A stretch of 64,000 nt of DNA from Rhodocyclaceae bacterium (GTDB lineage Bacteria; Pseudomonadota; Gammaproteobacteria; Burkholderiales; Rhodocyclaceae), in assembly GCA_018262775.1 (NCBI GenBank), contig JADFDU010000003.1, positions 1-64,000 on the forward strand, written 5' to 3'. The position numbers and the translations under genes were made by a program. Each line of letters opens with the position of its first letter. The stretch's first letter is position 1. The notes under the pieces were generated by a model. It was not told the origin of the DNA, did no database searches, and saw only the letters and a list, made by a program, of their open reading frames with translations. Of this stretch, positions 1-8,700 are shown in pieces.

Positions 1-168
1 CTCGAAGCTCTCGCGGATGCGTCCGCTCAGCCGCAGGTTCTCGCGCTGCCGCTGGCTTGGCGTGCGGCCCAGCCATTCGTAGAAACCGCTATGCGAGACT
101 TCCATGACCCGACACATCGCCCGCGTCGGCCAGACCGTGCGGTGCCTGGCGACGAATCCGTACCTCAC
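1..168 (-). CDS. IS3-family transposase OrfB, N-terminal part only
   Basis: The frame reads VRYGFVARHRTVW and then MEVSHSGFYEWLGR, the typical beginning of IS3-group OrfB before the DDE (rve) domain. It overlaps the orfA stop codon in a GTGA arrangement. The protein is normally made as an OrfAB fusion by -1 frameshifting in the upstream A6G run. The catalytic part lies beyond the window start, so activity cannot be judged. Confidence 0.8.
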   Translation of the reverse strand, partial: MRYGFVARHRTVWPTRAMCRVMEVSHSGFYEWLGRTPSQRQRENLRLSGRIRESFE

Positions 169-458
169 GTCGGGTCCTTCGCGAAGTAGCCGAGCGCCTT
201 TTTTAGGATGTCGCGCTCCATCTTGACCTTGGCCAGCTCGCGCTTGACGCGCTCCAGTTCGGCCACCGCGTCGGCCTTGAGCGGCTTGCCGCGCTCCATC
301 TGCCACTGTCCGCCCTTGTACTGCTCCACCCAGCGGCGCAGCACGCTGACGTTGATGCCCAGATCCCGTGCCGCCGAGGATATCGTCACGCCAGGGCTGC
401 CTGCCAGCCGAATGGCCTCCCGCTTGAACTCATCCGTGAATCGCCTTCTCGTTCCCAT
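165..458 (-). CDS. IS3-family transposase OrfA
   Basis: This 97-residue protein has an N-terminal helix-turn-helix (RRRFTDEFKREAIRLA ... VLRRWVEQY) and a C-terminal leucine-zipper-like helix ending ERDILKKALGYF, as in IS3-group OrfA proteins. OrfA binds the terminal repeats and provides the N-terminus of the OrfAB transposase. It starts just inside the IS end and runs into orfB. It looks intact. Confidence 0.9.
   Translation of the reverse strand: MGTRRRFTDEFKREAIRLAGSPGVTISSAARDLGINVSVLRRWVEQYKGGQWQMERGKPLKADAVAELERVKRELAKVKMERDILKKALGYFAKDPT
198..204 (-). promoter_or_regulatory. programmed -1 frameshift site (A6G)
   Basis: On the minus strand the sequence AAAAAAG occurs about 30 bases before the orfA stop codon, inside the codons for KKALGYF. 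This heptamer is the classical slippery site of IS3-family elements and sits where an OrfA-OrfB fusion would be produced. Confidence 0.75.
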
Positions 459-648
459 CAGTTCCTCCTGAACACATTATGCTAACGAATGTGTCCGGGA
501 AATCGGGGGAAGGCCAATCCCTCTCTTGGTAGTTCTTCCCTCAACTTAGTCGGAATCCTGTTTCTGAGTGAGTTGGGGCAGTATCGCGTCGGGAAGCAGA
601 CATCAGTAGTTCTCTCGCTGAAAAATCTGTAGGCCTATTCAAGGCGCA

Positions 649-1551
649 CTACCGGCTCTTCAACATCTTCACCATCCGCTTCCTTACCAGCCTGTCGTAC
701 AACTCATTCTCTTGCGAGATAAGGCTTCGCGTCGCTTCATTTAGCTGCATAAGTGGGCGCGCAACTGCAGCCGGTGGCCATTCGTCATAAATTTCCTCTT
801 CGAGAAAATCCGGCGTCAGCTGCCAAAAAAGTATGTGTCGTTCCGCCTGCTGGCAAAGCTCGCTCCCGGCATCCCCTAGCCACTCTTGCGATGTATATTT
901 CTCAAGAAGATCGAGCAAGCTGCGCTTGAGAAATCCGGCCGTCTCCAATGAGCAAACCAAGTACGCTTCCCTAAAAAGCCCTCCTACCAAGGCAAGCGTA
1001 TCAAGGTCCAACGGCATTCTGGCGACGATGTCTTTAAAAGCGCCAGCATATAGATCTGAATTCTTCACGCGCGGGGCTTTATGGCGCCTCTCGCTCAAGG
1101 CAAAATCGATAATGTCTTGCAGCTTTCCTGAAGGCCGGTGTACATGGCACCGGGACATGCATTGCTCCACAAAATCACGAGCCTCGACAAGCCCCATTTG
1201 CCTCGCTTTCAGGAGATACCAAAAGGAGGAATGGAAGATAGCTGCAGTCCCCGCAAAATCCGGATGGGCGTCCACCCTGGAGATCAAATCAAAGTGCCTT
1301 CTCCGATATGCTCCTGTTGACGGCACAGTTCCGAAGCGCCTGATTGTTTCAAACGCCCGGAGCCTGTCTGCCCCCCGTTGTTTCATTCGGCCTTCTTCCG
1401 AGGCAAATTCTCCATCGAGCCGATAGTCGGACCAGCCGCCCCGGCTTCTAACCGCCATATACCAAATCTTCACCCGTAGCCGATCTACTGGGTCGGCTTT
1501 AGGTCGTCCTCTTTTTCGTTTCGTTTGGCCAGCTGCTGCAGGCGTCGGCAT
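649..1551 (-). CDS. hypothetical protein, 300 aa
   Basis: I do not recognise this protein. It begins with a basic stretch (KRKRGRPKADP) like an AT-hook or nuclear-type basic tail, followed by RLRVKIWYMAVRSRGGWSDY and a mostly helical body without obvious catalytic motifs. It lies between the IS3 element and the Tn7-like operon, transcribed away from it, and its codon use is less GC-biased than the core genes. By position it may be cargo or an accessory gene of the Tn7-like element; this is inference only. Confidence 0.6.
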   Translation of the reverse strand: MPTPAAAGQTKRKRGRPKADPVDRLRVKIWYMAVRSRGGWSDYRLDGEFASEEGRMKQRGADRLRAFETIRRFGTVPSTGAYRRRHFDLISRVDAHPDFAGTAAIFHSSFWYLLKARQMGLVEARDFVEQCMSRCHVHRPSGKLQDIIDFALSERRHKAPRVKNSDLYAGAFKDIVARMPLDLDTLALVGGLFREAYLVCSLETAGFLKRSLLDLLEKYTSQEWLGDAGSELCQQAERHILFWQLTPDFLEEEIYDEWPPAAVARPLMQLNEATRSLISQENELYDRLVRKRMVKMLKSR

Positions 1552-1656
1552 GGTGGCATGAAATTAGCTATTTATGCCCTTCTTTTTAACCTATTCGCTA
1601 TTTGATATCAATGAGGCTGCCCAAGCGTAATTGAACGGAATTAAGCGACAGCAATC

Positions 1657-1887
1657 ATGCAAACCAACGACCTTGCGGAAAAGATGCTGAAAGAGTTCGG
1701 CCCGCTCATGGGCGGGGAAGATCTACGCCGGGCTCTTGGCTATCGAACATCAGCAGCCTTGGCGAGAGCAACTCGAATGGGGGCTGTAGGGGTAACCGTA
1801 TTCGACATACCGAACCGACGTGGAAAATTCGCGCTAACCGTCGATGTTGCAGCGTGGCTGACTTCCCTGCGCCACAGAAAAGTTTAG
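1657..1887 (+). CDS. small hypothetical protein, 76 aa
   Basis: The protein reads MQTNDLAEKMLKEFGPLMGGEDLRRALGYRTSAALARAT, then FDIPNRRGKFALTVDVAAWL. The pattern GGEDLRRALGYRTSAALARA resembles a short winged-helix or excisionase-like DNA-binding fold, but I cannot name a family. It is divergent from the 300-aa gene and separated from tnsAB by a strong terminator, so it is its own transcription unit. A regulatory role in the Tn7-like element is possible. Confidence 0.55.
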   Translation: MQTNDLAEKMLKEFGPLMGGEDLRRALGYRTSAALARATRMGAVGVTVFDIPNRRGKFALTVDVAAWLTSLRHRKV

Positions 1888-1968
1888 ACAACCACCCTGT
1901 TCAATCAAACCAGAAAGGAGTTCATCGTGACCTGACGATCACTAGATAACATGGGTGCCAGAAAGCGC

Positions 1969-2000
1969 AAAAGGCTTGGAGCAAATACTCCAAGCCTTTT
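1969..2000. terminator. rho-independent terminator between the 76-aa gene and tnsAB
   Basis: A perfect 13-bp stem (AAAAGGCTTGGAG / CTCCAAGCCTTTT) encloses a 6-base loop and ends in a T run on both strands. It follows the 76-aa gene by about 80 bases and insulates the transposition operon from it. Because it is symmetrical it could act in both directions. Confidence 0.75.
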
Positions 2001-2050
2001 GGCAATGACAACGGCAATGACTTCGTCAGATTTCCAGCCCGACGCAAATT

Positions 2051-2198
2051 ATTGTCTGCGTCCCGACATCGGTTGTCAAGAATTTCTTTGATAGCCGCTG
2101 GCCCCGTATTGCCCGATTGGGCACGCCAAATCCCGAATGTCCCGAATCCCCTGAGGTTGGCCTCGCCAACTTCCTTGCGTATCCGGGACGCAGACAAT
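2051..2198. repeat. separated inverted repeat upstream of tnsAB, candidate operator
   Basis: ATTGTCTGCGTCCCG at 2051-2065 recurs as its exact reverse complement CGGGACGCAGACAAT at 2184-2198, immediately before and overlapping the tnsAB start codon. The interval also holds the small palindrome GTTGGCCTCGCCAAC and a tandem TCCCGAA. Paired 15-bp arms flanking the promoter region suggest a binding site for a repressor or for a Tns protein. The 1888-2196 interval contains this structure and the terminator; I see no other gene in it. Confidence 0.5.
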
Positions 2199-4854
2199 GA
2201 TGGAGGAAACCATGCTTTCCGAGAACGAACTGTTGAAACTGTTCATGCAACAAAACACCCCGTTGATCGGCCGCAAGGCCGTCGAGCACATCCGCGCATC
2301 CGAACCCATACGCAGGGTGGGCGGCGGAACCCACAACGTCGCCACCCGCTTCGCCAGCCTAAAGATGGGCTGTGTCATCCAGGCCGAAAGTCATAAGGGC
2401 GAGTTGCCCTGGATCTATCTGTGGGAACACGACACGGACACGGCCGAGTTCTATGACCAACCTTCCCAGGTGAAGCTCACCTACCGGAACGGAAGCGGGA
2501 AAAACATCTCCCACCTTTCCACGCCGGACTTTTTTCTCATCCAAACGCGCTGGATGGGGTGGGTGGAATGCAAGCCGGAAATGGATCTGCAGGAATCCCA
2601 CCGGAGCGGCAGCGAACGTTTCGTGCCGGATGGCAAGGGCGGCTGGCGCTGCCCGCCGGGAGAAGCGTTCGCGGCGCAGTATGGTCTCGGCTTCAAGGTG
2701 TTGTGTGGCAAGGATGTCAACTGGATCCTGGTGCGGAATCTTGAGTTTCTGTCCGATTATCTTTGCGCCGACTGCCCACCGCCCGCCGACGAAGAGGCTG
2801 CTGCCGTCGCAGGCTTCTTCGCCACGGAACGGTGGGTACCCCTGCAGCGACTGCTGGAAGGCGGCGAAATGCCGGCCGATACGGTATTCAAGCTGATCGC
2901 CTTCAAACGCCTGTTCGTCGACCTCGAGCACGAACTACTGTCGGAGCCCGGCTTCACCAACGTCTGCCACGATGCCCTCAGTGCAGAGATCTATGCGGGG
3001 CAAAGGCGTGGCAGCAACGGAGGCGCACTCGTTCCCTTGCATATGGTCCTCATGCAGGCCGGAACTCAGGTCATTTGGGACGGCAACCCCTGGCGCATCC
3101 TCAACGTCGGCGCCACGGACGTCTTCCTTGAGGACGAGAATCGCGCCATCACGAGCCTGGATCTGGATTTGTTCCGATTCCTCGTCGCAAAGGGCGCGAT
3201 CACCGGTCTCACCGAAGAGGAGAACCAGTGCAATGCCCTAGCTGCGGAAGCCCTGAGGAAAGCCTCTCCCGCAGACCTCAAACAGGCCGTCGAGCGCATC
3301 AGGCGCCTCGATGCATCACCAGGCGATGTCGCTACACCCCCCAGGACGCTGCGCGGTCTGCGCAAGCGTGCGGCCGAGGGGGAGATCCTCTATGGCAATC
3401 GCTTTGTCGGCCTGCTGACTAGGATCAGCGCCCGGGGCAACCGCACAAGAAAGATCAGCGCCGGCGTAATCGAAGCGATGAACGAGGTCATCGACGCCGA
3501 GGTGCTGAATGCCTCGCAATCGAAGATCACGGTGGCCTGGGGTATGGCGCGCAATCTCTGCATCGAACGCGGCCTGCCGCCGCCTTCCGACAAGACGTTC
3601 CGGACCGAGATCCGACGGCGAAGGGAGGAGGCGATCGTGCTTGCACGTCAGGGCAAACGCGCTGCCTACGGCGTCAGCGAGTTTCAGTGGCATCTCGACC
3701 AATCCACGCCGCGACACGGCGAACGTCCTTTCGAGATCGGCCATATCGACCACACCGAGCTTGACATGGAGTTGGTGGACAGCCGCACGGGCGCCAACCT
3801 AGGCAGGCCATGGCTAACCATTCTCATCGATGCCTACACGCGTCTGATTCTGGCCTTTTTCCTCAGCTTCGACCCGCCCAGCTATCGAAGCTGCATGGCT
3901 GTGATCCGCAACGCCGTCCGCCGCCACGGGCGGATACCGAAGACGATCGTGGTAGACCAGGGCAGTGACTTCGAGAGCCTCTACTTCGAGGCGCTGCTGG
4001 CGCGGCTGCGGAGCAACAAGAAATCGCGCCCGGCCGCCAAGGGGCGCTTCGGCTCGGTCATCGAACGCTTCTTCGGGGTAAACAACCAAACGTTCATCCA
4101 CAACCTCGCCGGCAACAGCCAGGCCCTGCAGCGGCCGCGCAGCATGTCGCCGAGCCACGATCCGCGCGCTCTCGCCGTCTGGACATTGCCGGCCCTGACG
4201 GACGCCTTCGAGACATTTGTCGATACGGAATACGCCAACCGCACGCATCCCACATTGGGCATGTCGCCTAGGGACACAATGATCCGTGGATTGCGTCTGT
4301 CAGGAACGCGCGAACATGTGCTGATTCCGTATACGGAGGACTTCAATCGCCTCTGCATGCCCGCGACACCGGCCGGCAAGGCAGTGGTGCGTGCCGGCCG
4401 TGGCATCAAGATCAAGGGCATTCACTACTGGCATCCGATTTTCCGCGAGCCCAAGGTGATCCGCACGAAGGTTCCCTTGGTCTATGACCCATCCGACGTT
4501 TCCAGGGCCTATGCGCTGGTCAACGGTGAATGGGTTCAGTGTCGTTCCGAGCATCAGTCTCTTTTCGAACGCCGCACCGAGCGGGAAATCGCCGCCATCA
4601 GCCAGGAAATCCGGGCGCTGCATCATCTGGCCGACGTACGGCGTGGCGTCAATGCCAGCGATATCGCCACCTACGTCACCCAGGTTCGCAAAACCGAGGC
4701 CGTACTGCGGCAGCAGCGCCGCGATGCGGAGCTGCACGCCCACGAACCCCAGGCGCCGGCATTACCGGCGCCCCCTGCCCAGGAGCCGGCGGACCCCTCG
4801 GAGGATCCTTGGTCGGGCCCGGTCAGCATCGAGATTTTCGAGGTGCTGAAATGA
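2197..4854 (+). CDS. tnsAB: TnsA-TnsB fusion transposase of a Tn7-like element
   Basis: This 885-residue protein joins the two catalytic subunits of Tn7-type cut-and-paste transposition. Residues 40-140 match the TnsA restriction-like nuclease (HNVATRFASLKMG, STPDFFLI, then WVECKPEMD carrying the E-x-K pair). From about residue 430 a TnsB/Mu-type rve domain follows, with the catalytic acids visible in GHIDHTELDME, IVVDQGSDFES and RFGSVIERFFG, then a Mu C-terminal beta-barrel-like region. TnsA would cut the 5' and TnsB the 3' strands at the element ends. The start is an ATGATG pair behind the inverted-repeat region. Its stop overlaps the tnsC start as ATGA. In Tn7 itself these are two proteins; fused forms are known in some Tn7-like and CRISPR-associated elements. 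Confidence 0.9.
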   Translation: MMEETMLSENELLKLFMQQNTPLIGRKAVEHIRASEPIRRVGGGTHNVATRFASLKMGCVIQAESHKGELPWIYLWEHDTDTAEFYDQPSQVKLTYRNGSGKNISHLSTPDFFLIQTRWMGWVECKPEMDLQESHRSGSERFVPDGKGGWRCPPGEAFAAQYGLGFKVLCGKDVNWILVRNLEFLSDYLCADCPPPADEEAAAVAGFFATERWVPLQRLLEGGEMPADTVFKLIAFKRLFVDLEHELLSEPGFTNVCHDALSAEIYAGQRRGSNGGALVPLHMVLMQAGTQVIWDGNPWRILNVGATDVFLEDENRAITSLDLDLFRFLVAKGAITGLTEEENQCNALAAEALRKASPADLKQAVERIRRLDASPGDVATPPRTLRGLRKRAAEGEILYGNRFVGLLTRISARGNRTRKISAGVIEAMNEVIDAEVLNASQSKITVAWGMARNLCIERGLPPPSDKTFRTEIRRRREEAIVLARQGKRAAYGVSEFQWHLDQSTPRHGERPFEIGHIDHTELDMELVDSRTGANLGRPWLTILIDAYTRLILAFFLSFDPPSYRSCMAVIRNAVRRHGRIPKTIVVDQGSDFESLYFEALLARLRSNKKSRPAAKGRFGSVIERFFGVNNQTFIHNLAGNSQALQRPRSMSPSHDPRALAVWTLPALTDAFETFVDTEYANRTHPTLGMSPRDTMIRGLRLSGTREHVLIPYTEDFNRLCMPATPAGKAVVRAGRGIKIKGIHYWHPIFREPKVIRTKVPLVYDPSDVSRAYALVNGEWVQCRSEHQSLFERRTEREIAAISQEIRALHHLADVRRGVNASDIATYVTQVRKTEAVLRQQRRDAELHAHEPQAPALPAPPAQEPADPSEDPWSGPVSIEIFEVLK

Positions 4855-5966
4855 TTCCACAGTCAAATAATGATCCTGTCTCCGAAGCTCTTGCCGACTT
4901 TCAGGGTTATGTCTTCTCGCACCCGGTCGCCAAGGCAACCTTCACCAACCTCGGGGCCGCCCTTGGAGCTTCCTCATCGCCCCAGATCATTATCTTCACC
5001 GGTCCTACCGGCGTGGGCAAAAGCACGCTGGCCAGGGCCGCCCGCAATCGGCTGCTCCAGTACTACGAGGAACGCATGGCCCTGGAGCCGGATTTCGTGC
5101 CGGTGGTGACGATCAATGCGGTACCGCCGAACGGAACCGGGTTCAGCTGGAAGGACTTCCACATACGTCTTCTCCATGGCCAGGGCGAACCGCTGGTCGA
5201 TCGCAAGCTGATCCTGCCCAGACAGGGCTCGCTTCTGCCCGATCATGGTTTTGAAACGAATGGCCTGGAACAATCGACCGCAGACGCGCTGCGTCGCGCG
5301 GTCGAGGAGTATCTCCGCCTGCGCAAGACCAAACTCCTCGTCATCGACGAGGCGCAGCATCTGCTCTTAGTGGGCGGCAGGCAGCGCCTGGAATGCCAGT
5401 TCGAGTGCCTGAAATCCCTCACCATCGAAACCGGGGTCACCATACTGCTCATCGGCACCTACCGTCTGCTCGATATCTTGGAGCAGAGCGGCCAACTCAC
5501 CCGGCGCAGTCAGCTGGTGAACTATCCTCGCTACGACATGAGATCGAGTGTAGATCGCAAGAACTTTCGCAAGATCCTTGGCTTCTTCGAGCAACGGCTA
5601 TCGAAGCATGTTCAGGCGAGGCTGGACAGCCATGCCGAATATTTCTATCAGAAGTCGGCGGGCTGCGTCGGCATCCTGAAGGACTGGCTGGCCCGTTGTC
5701 TCGAGTACGCCCTGCGCGAGGAAGCGTCCCTCATCGATGCAGTCTTCGCCGAACGGTTCGCGCTGAAAAACCGCGGGCTCATGACCATCATCGAGGAGGC
5801 CTGTCTCGGGGAAGCAAAGCTGGCCGATGTCGGGGACGACCGGCTGCTCGATCTCCTGAAGAACGGCGTCCTGCTGGCACGGGACGAACCCGGCACCATG
5901 AAGAAGCCCCGTCGTCCGGGCACGCGAAACCCGAAGCGCGATCCTGTCGGAATGGTGCTTCCATGA
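4851..5966 (+). CDS. tnsC: TnsC-type AAA+ ATPase (transposition regulator)
   Basis: This 371-residue AAA+ ATPase has Walker A GPTGVGKSTL near residue 45 and Walker B LLVIDEAQHL near residue 164, followed by sensor-like LLIGTYRL. TnsC/TniB proteins form ATP-dependent filaments on target DNA and link the target selector (TniQ) to the transposase. The ORF track extends further upstream, but the ATG at 4851, overlapping the tnsAB stop, gives the expected start MIPQSNNDP. The stop overlaps the tniQ start in the same ATGA manner, which indicates translational coupling. Confidence 0.9.
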   Translation: MIPQSNNDPVSEALADFQGYVFSHPVAKATFTNLGAALGASSSPQIIIFTGPTGVGKSTLARAARNRLLQYYEERMALEPDFVPVVTINAVPPNGTGFSWKDFHIRLLHGQGEPLVDRKLILPRQGSLLPDHGFETNGLEQSTADALRRAVEEYLRLRKTKLLVIDEAQHLLLVGGRQRLECQFECLKSLTIETGVTILLIGTYRLLDILEQSGQLTRRSQLVNYPRYDMRSSVDRKNFRKILGFFEQRLSKHVQARLDSHAEYFYQKSAGCVGILKDWLARCLEYALREEASLIDAVFAERFALKNRGLMTIIEEACLGEAKLADVGDDRLLDLLKNGVLLARDEPGTMKKPRRPGTRNPKRDPVGMVLP

Positions 5967-7300
5967 GCGCCCTTTGGGATTTTTCTCTCGACGAGGACTG
6001 CCAGGCAGCCGTGCATGTTCCGCCCCGCAGCGCGCTGTTTTCACTGCTTCCCGGCGGAATCGGCACGCCGCAGCAGGAGAGCCTCCTGTCTCTCCTGGTC
6101 CGAACCAGCCGGGCACACGCAGTCAGTCCGCGCCGTCTAATCGGAAAGGTTTTCGGCAAGGCCATGCCTGCGATCGGGAAGCTGGACTATTCGACTTTCT
6201 ATCGCAGTCTTGCCGGTACTGTGAATGGGATGGGCCTGTATGCCGGGCTGTTCGTCTCCGCCATGGAGGATCTCACCGGACGGCCAAGCCTCGACTGCCT
6301 GACTCTGCTTCCATGGAAGGAGGTCTTTCCGCACAACGGACAGGGGCTGCTGGCGCGCCATCCCAGATGGTGCCCCGTTTGCCTGTACCGGCAACGTCTT
6401 CTGGGCGAAGCTACCAGCTTCCCGCTGGTTTGGGCCATTGAGCCGTATCGGGCCTGTCCTGAGCACGCTTGCCTGCTCGATGATCACTGTCCTCATTGCA
6501 GCAAGACGCAACCCTACCTACCCCGCTATCCCGATCTGGGCATCTGTAGCCACTGCCGGATGCCACTCTCTGGAATCCGAACTCCTATCGCATTGCCGGA
6601 GTTCCAGTCCTGGGTGTGCAAGGCGGTAACCGACATGGTGGTGCATCAGTCGGATGCGGGGCTGTCGATCTGTTTCGACCGATTCCGCCGTTTCGTCGAA
6701 GAGCAGGTTTCGACGGTGGCGGAAGGCAACAGGGCGGCATTCTGCAAGGCGCTGGGGTTCCATGATCGCGGGCTGAACGGCTGGCTGAACAAGGGCGAAC
6801 GGCCCAGCATCACCCACCTCTTGTCGCTCTGCTATGGGTTAAACGTGATGCCAGCTGAGGTGTTCGGAGCATCGTGGTCACAGGCAACCGCGCTAAGGCT
6901 TCTGCCGAGCCGACTGAAGGACCGGAACGCTTGCCTGCGGGTTCCTCCCGAGCATCGCCAGAAAATCCAAGTGCATCTGATTGCACTGCTGGATGCAAAC
7001 GACGCCTTGCCGGTATCCGAAATCGCCGCCAACCTAGGCCTGACACGAAGCTACCTGCGCTACTGGTTTCCTGAACTTTATGCCAGGCTGACCAAACGGT
7101 TCAAGGTAGTCGCCAAGGCAAGGTCCAGGGAACATCGGGATCGGCAGAGCAGCCGGGTTGTGGAGGTCGTGGGGCAGATAAGGGCCAACAAGGAGTATCC
7201 CTCGCGACGGCGGGTTAATCGCCTGCTGCACAAGGAGAGGATGTCCTTGGCCCAGCCCCATCTGTTTCAGGCGTACCTGAGGGCTCTAAAGCAGCCGTAA
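5963..7300 (+). CDS. tniQ: TniQ/TnsD-like target-selection protein
   Basis: This 445-residue protein has the TniQ N-terminal pattern (LLPGGIGTPQQESLLSLLVRTSRAH) and zinc-finger cysteines CPVCLYR, CPEHACLL, CPHCSK and CSHCRMP between residues 130 and 200. A long C-terminal half carries a helix-turn-helix-like stretch (VSEIAANLGLTRSYLRYWFP). The length is closer to TnsD-type than to the short CRISPR-linked TniQ, so it is likely a sequence-specific DNA binder that chooses the attachment site. The adjacent tRNA-Ala gene is the obvious candidate target. No cas genes or CRISPR array are visible nearby. Confidence 0.85.
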   Translation: MSALWDFSLDEDCQAAVHVPPRSALFSLLPGGIGTPQQESLLSLLVRTSRAHAVSPRRLIGKVFGKAMPAIGKLDYSTFYRSLAGTVNGMGLYAGLFVSAMEDLTGRPSLDCLTLLPWKEVFPHNGQGLLARHPRWCPVCLYRQRLLGEATSFPLVWAIEPYRACPEHACLLDDHCPHCSKTQPYLPRYPDLGICSHCRMPLSGIRTPIALPEFQSWVCKAVTDMVVHQSDAGLSICFDRFRRFVEEQVSTVAEGNRAAFCKALGFHDRGLNGWLNKGERPSITHLLSLCYGLNVMPAEVFGASWSQATALRLLPSRLKDRNACLRVPPEHRQKIQVHLIALLDANDALPVSEIAANLGLTRSYLRYWFPELYARLTKRFKVVAKARSREHRDRQSSRVVEVVGQIRANKEYPSRRRVNRLLHKERMSLAQPHLFQAYLRALKQP

Positions 7301-7313
7301 TACGCAAAACAAA

Positions 7314-7341
7314 GGCCGGACCAGCAATTGCTGATCCGGCC
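7314..7341. terminator. 28-bp palindrome after tniQ
   Basis: GGCCGGACCAGCAA is followed directly by TTGCTGATCCGGCC, an almost perfect palindrome with one mismatch, 14 bases after the tniQ stop. There is no T tract, so it may be a terminator-like hairpin or part of the transposon end rather than a classical terminator. Confidence 0.5.
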
Positions 7342-7346
7342 CAAGA

Positions 7347-7422
7347 CTTGGAAGCATATATTTGCCAGTCCCGCTTGGAAGCATAACCTTGCCTAAGCGG
7401 CAAGGTTATGGGCCCCATTACA
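7347..7422 (-). repeat. candidate right end of the Tn7-like element with TnsB-site-like repeats
   Basis: Read towards the element interior (minus strand), the sequence starts TGTAATGGGG at 7422. It then has an inverted pair CATAACCTTGCC / GGCAAGGTTATG (7382-7410) and two direct repeats of GGCAANNNTATGCTTCCAAG, 27 bp apart. A 5'-TGT terminus and tandem ~20-bp repeats are the hallmark of TnsB binding sites at Tn7-like ends. The predicted end lies 27 bp from the tRNA-Ala 3' end. No matching left end was found within the window. Confidence 0.55.
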
Positions 7423-7448
7423 AGTAAGCGGAAACCCGCATGAATTCT

Positions 7449-7524
<76 letters not shown>

Positions 7525-7612
7525 TAAAAGAGGGGCGGATTATAGCCATTTTTGGGGGGGGCTGCCAGTTGCCCCTCACCCCTGCCCTTTCCCCGGAGGG
7601 GCGGAAAACACC

Positions 7613-8668
7613 TCAGGTTTCGTCGTCTTCGCCCGAACCTGCTGCGGCGCGCTGCAGGCGGTCGTTGACGGCCAGCCAGGCTTCACCGGCGGGCGGCTTC
7701 TGCACGAGGATGCGGACGCAGCCGAGCGCATCGAGTGCGCGCAGGCCGGCATAGAGGTCGTGCGCGCAGCCGGCCGGGTCGGCCGGCACCTGCCGCCAGG
7801 AAACGAGGTCGTGGCTGATGGCCTGCGCCGTGGGCGCCAGCACCGCCACCCGCTCGCCGGCCACGAGGGCGTCGCGCAGGGCGAACAGCAGCCCGTCGGA
7901 AGACACCAGTTGCAGCGGCGTGCGCGGCGCGTAGTGAGCTTCGAGGGAACCCGAAACGCGTGGCGTTTCACCCTCCCCGCGGGGCGTTTCTTTCTCATCT
8001 CCGCGCGGCGTTTCACCACCTTCTCCGCGCAGCGCAGCCATCTCCGGCACCTGTCCGATGACCCGCGCAATGTCGGCTGCGCCGATGGCACCGGGCCGCA
8101 GCAGCACGGGGCGGCCGCGCGACAGATCGAGGATGGTCGATTCGATGCCGACCGGACACGCTCCGCCGTCGAGGATCAGCGGCACGCGTTCGCCGAGTTC
8201 CTCGCGCACATGGGCCGCAGTGGTCGGGCTGATGCGGCCGAAGCGGTTGGCCGAGGGTGCTGCCACGCCGCTGCCATTCGCGCCGGCGAAAGCGGCGAGC
8301 AGCTCCAGTGCCAGCGGATGGTTCGGCACGCGCAGGCCGACCGTGTCCTGGCCGCCGGTGACGGCATCCGGCACGTACGCCTGGCGCTTGAGGATGAGGG
8401 TGAGCGGACCGGGCCAGAAGGCGGCGGCGAGTTTTTCGGCCTCAGCCGGAATTTCGCGCGCCCAGTGTGTCATGTGTGCCATGTGCGTAGCCGAGGCAAG
8501 ATGGACGATGAGGGGATGGTCGGCCGGGCGGCCCTTGGCGGCGAATATCTTCGCCACGGCGGCCGGGTTGGCAGCATCCGCACCCAGGCCGTAGACGGTT
8601 TCGGTGGGGAAGGCGACGAGTTCGCCGCCCTTGAGTAGCGCAACGGCCTCGGCGATCTCAGGCCGCAT
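7613..8668 (-). CDS. L-threonylcarbamoyladenylate synthase, Sua5 type
   Basis: This 351-residue protein makes threonylcarbamoyl-AMP from threonine, bicarbonate and ATP for the t6A37 modification of tRNA. The YrdC domain occupies residues 1-190 (FPTETVYGLGADA, KGRPADHPLIVH, SANRFGRISPTTAAHV) and the Sua5 C-terminal domain follows. The linker between them holds a repetitive insert (GETPRGDEKETPRGEGETPR) encoded by near-identical DNA units, probably an expanded or captured repeat. The 7525-7612 gap to the tRNA holds no gene. Confidence 0.92.
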   Translation of the reverse strand: MRPEIAEAVALLKGGELVAFPTETVYGLGADAANPAAVAKIFAAKGRPADHPLIVHLASATHMAHMTHWAREIPAEAEKLAAAFWPGPLTLILKRQAYVPDAVTGGQDTVGLRVPNHPLALELLAAFAGANGSGVAAPSANRFGRISPTTAAHVREELGERVPLILDGGACPVGIESTILDLSRGRPVLLRPGAIGAADIARVIGQVPEMAALRGEGGETPRGDEKETPRGEGETPRVSGSLEAHYAPRTPLQLVSSDGLLFALRDALVAGERVAVLAPTAQAISHDLVSWRQVPADPAGCAHDLYAGLRALDALGCVRILVQKPPAGEAWLAVNDRLQRAAAGSGEDDET

Positions 8669-8700
8669 CAGATTTCTCCTCGGAATAAAGCGCCGCGAGC

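Larger units (their letters stand above)
1..512 (-). mobile_element. IS3-family insertion sequence, cut by the window start
   Basis: Two overlapping transposase frames are read leftwards (orfA, then orfB in the -1 frame) behind a terminal motif TGTCCGGGAAATCGGGGG near 492-510. The rest of orfB and the other terminal repeat lie outside the window. The same style of end (TGTCCGGAAAAGCCGG) occurs beside an orfB remnant at about 33.0 kb, so related IS copies have been active here. The outer boundary is approximate because I cannot see a target duplication. Confidence 0.8.
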
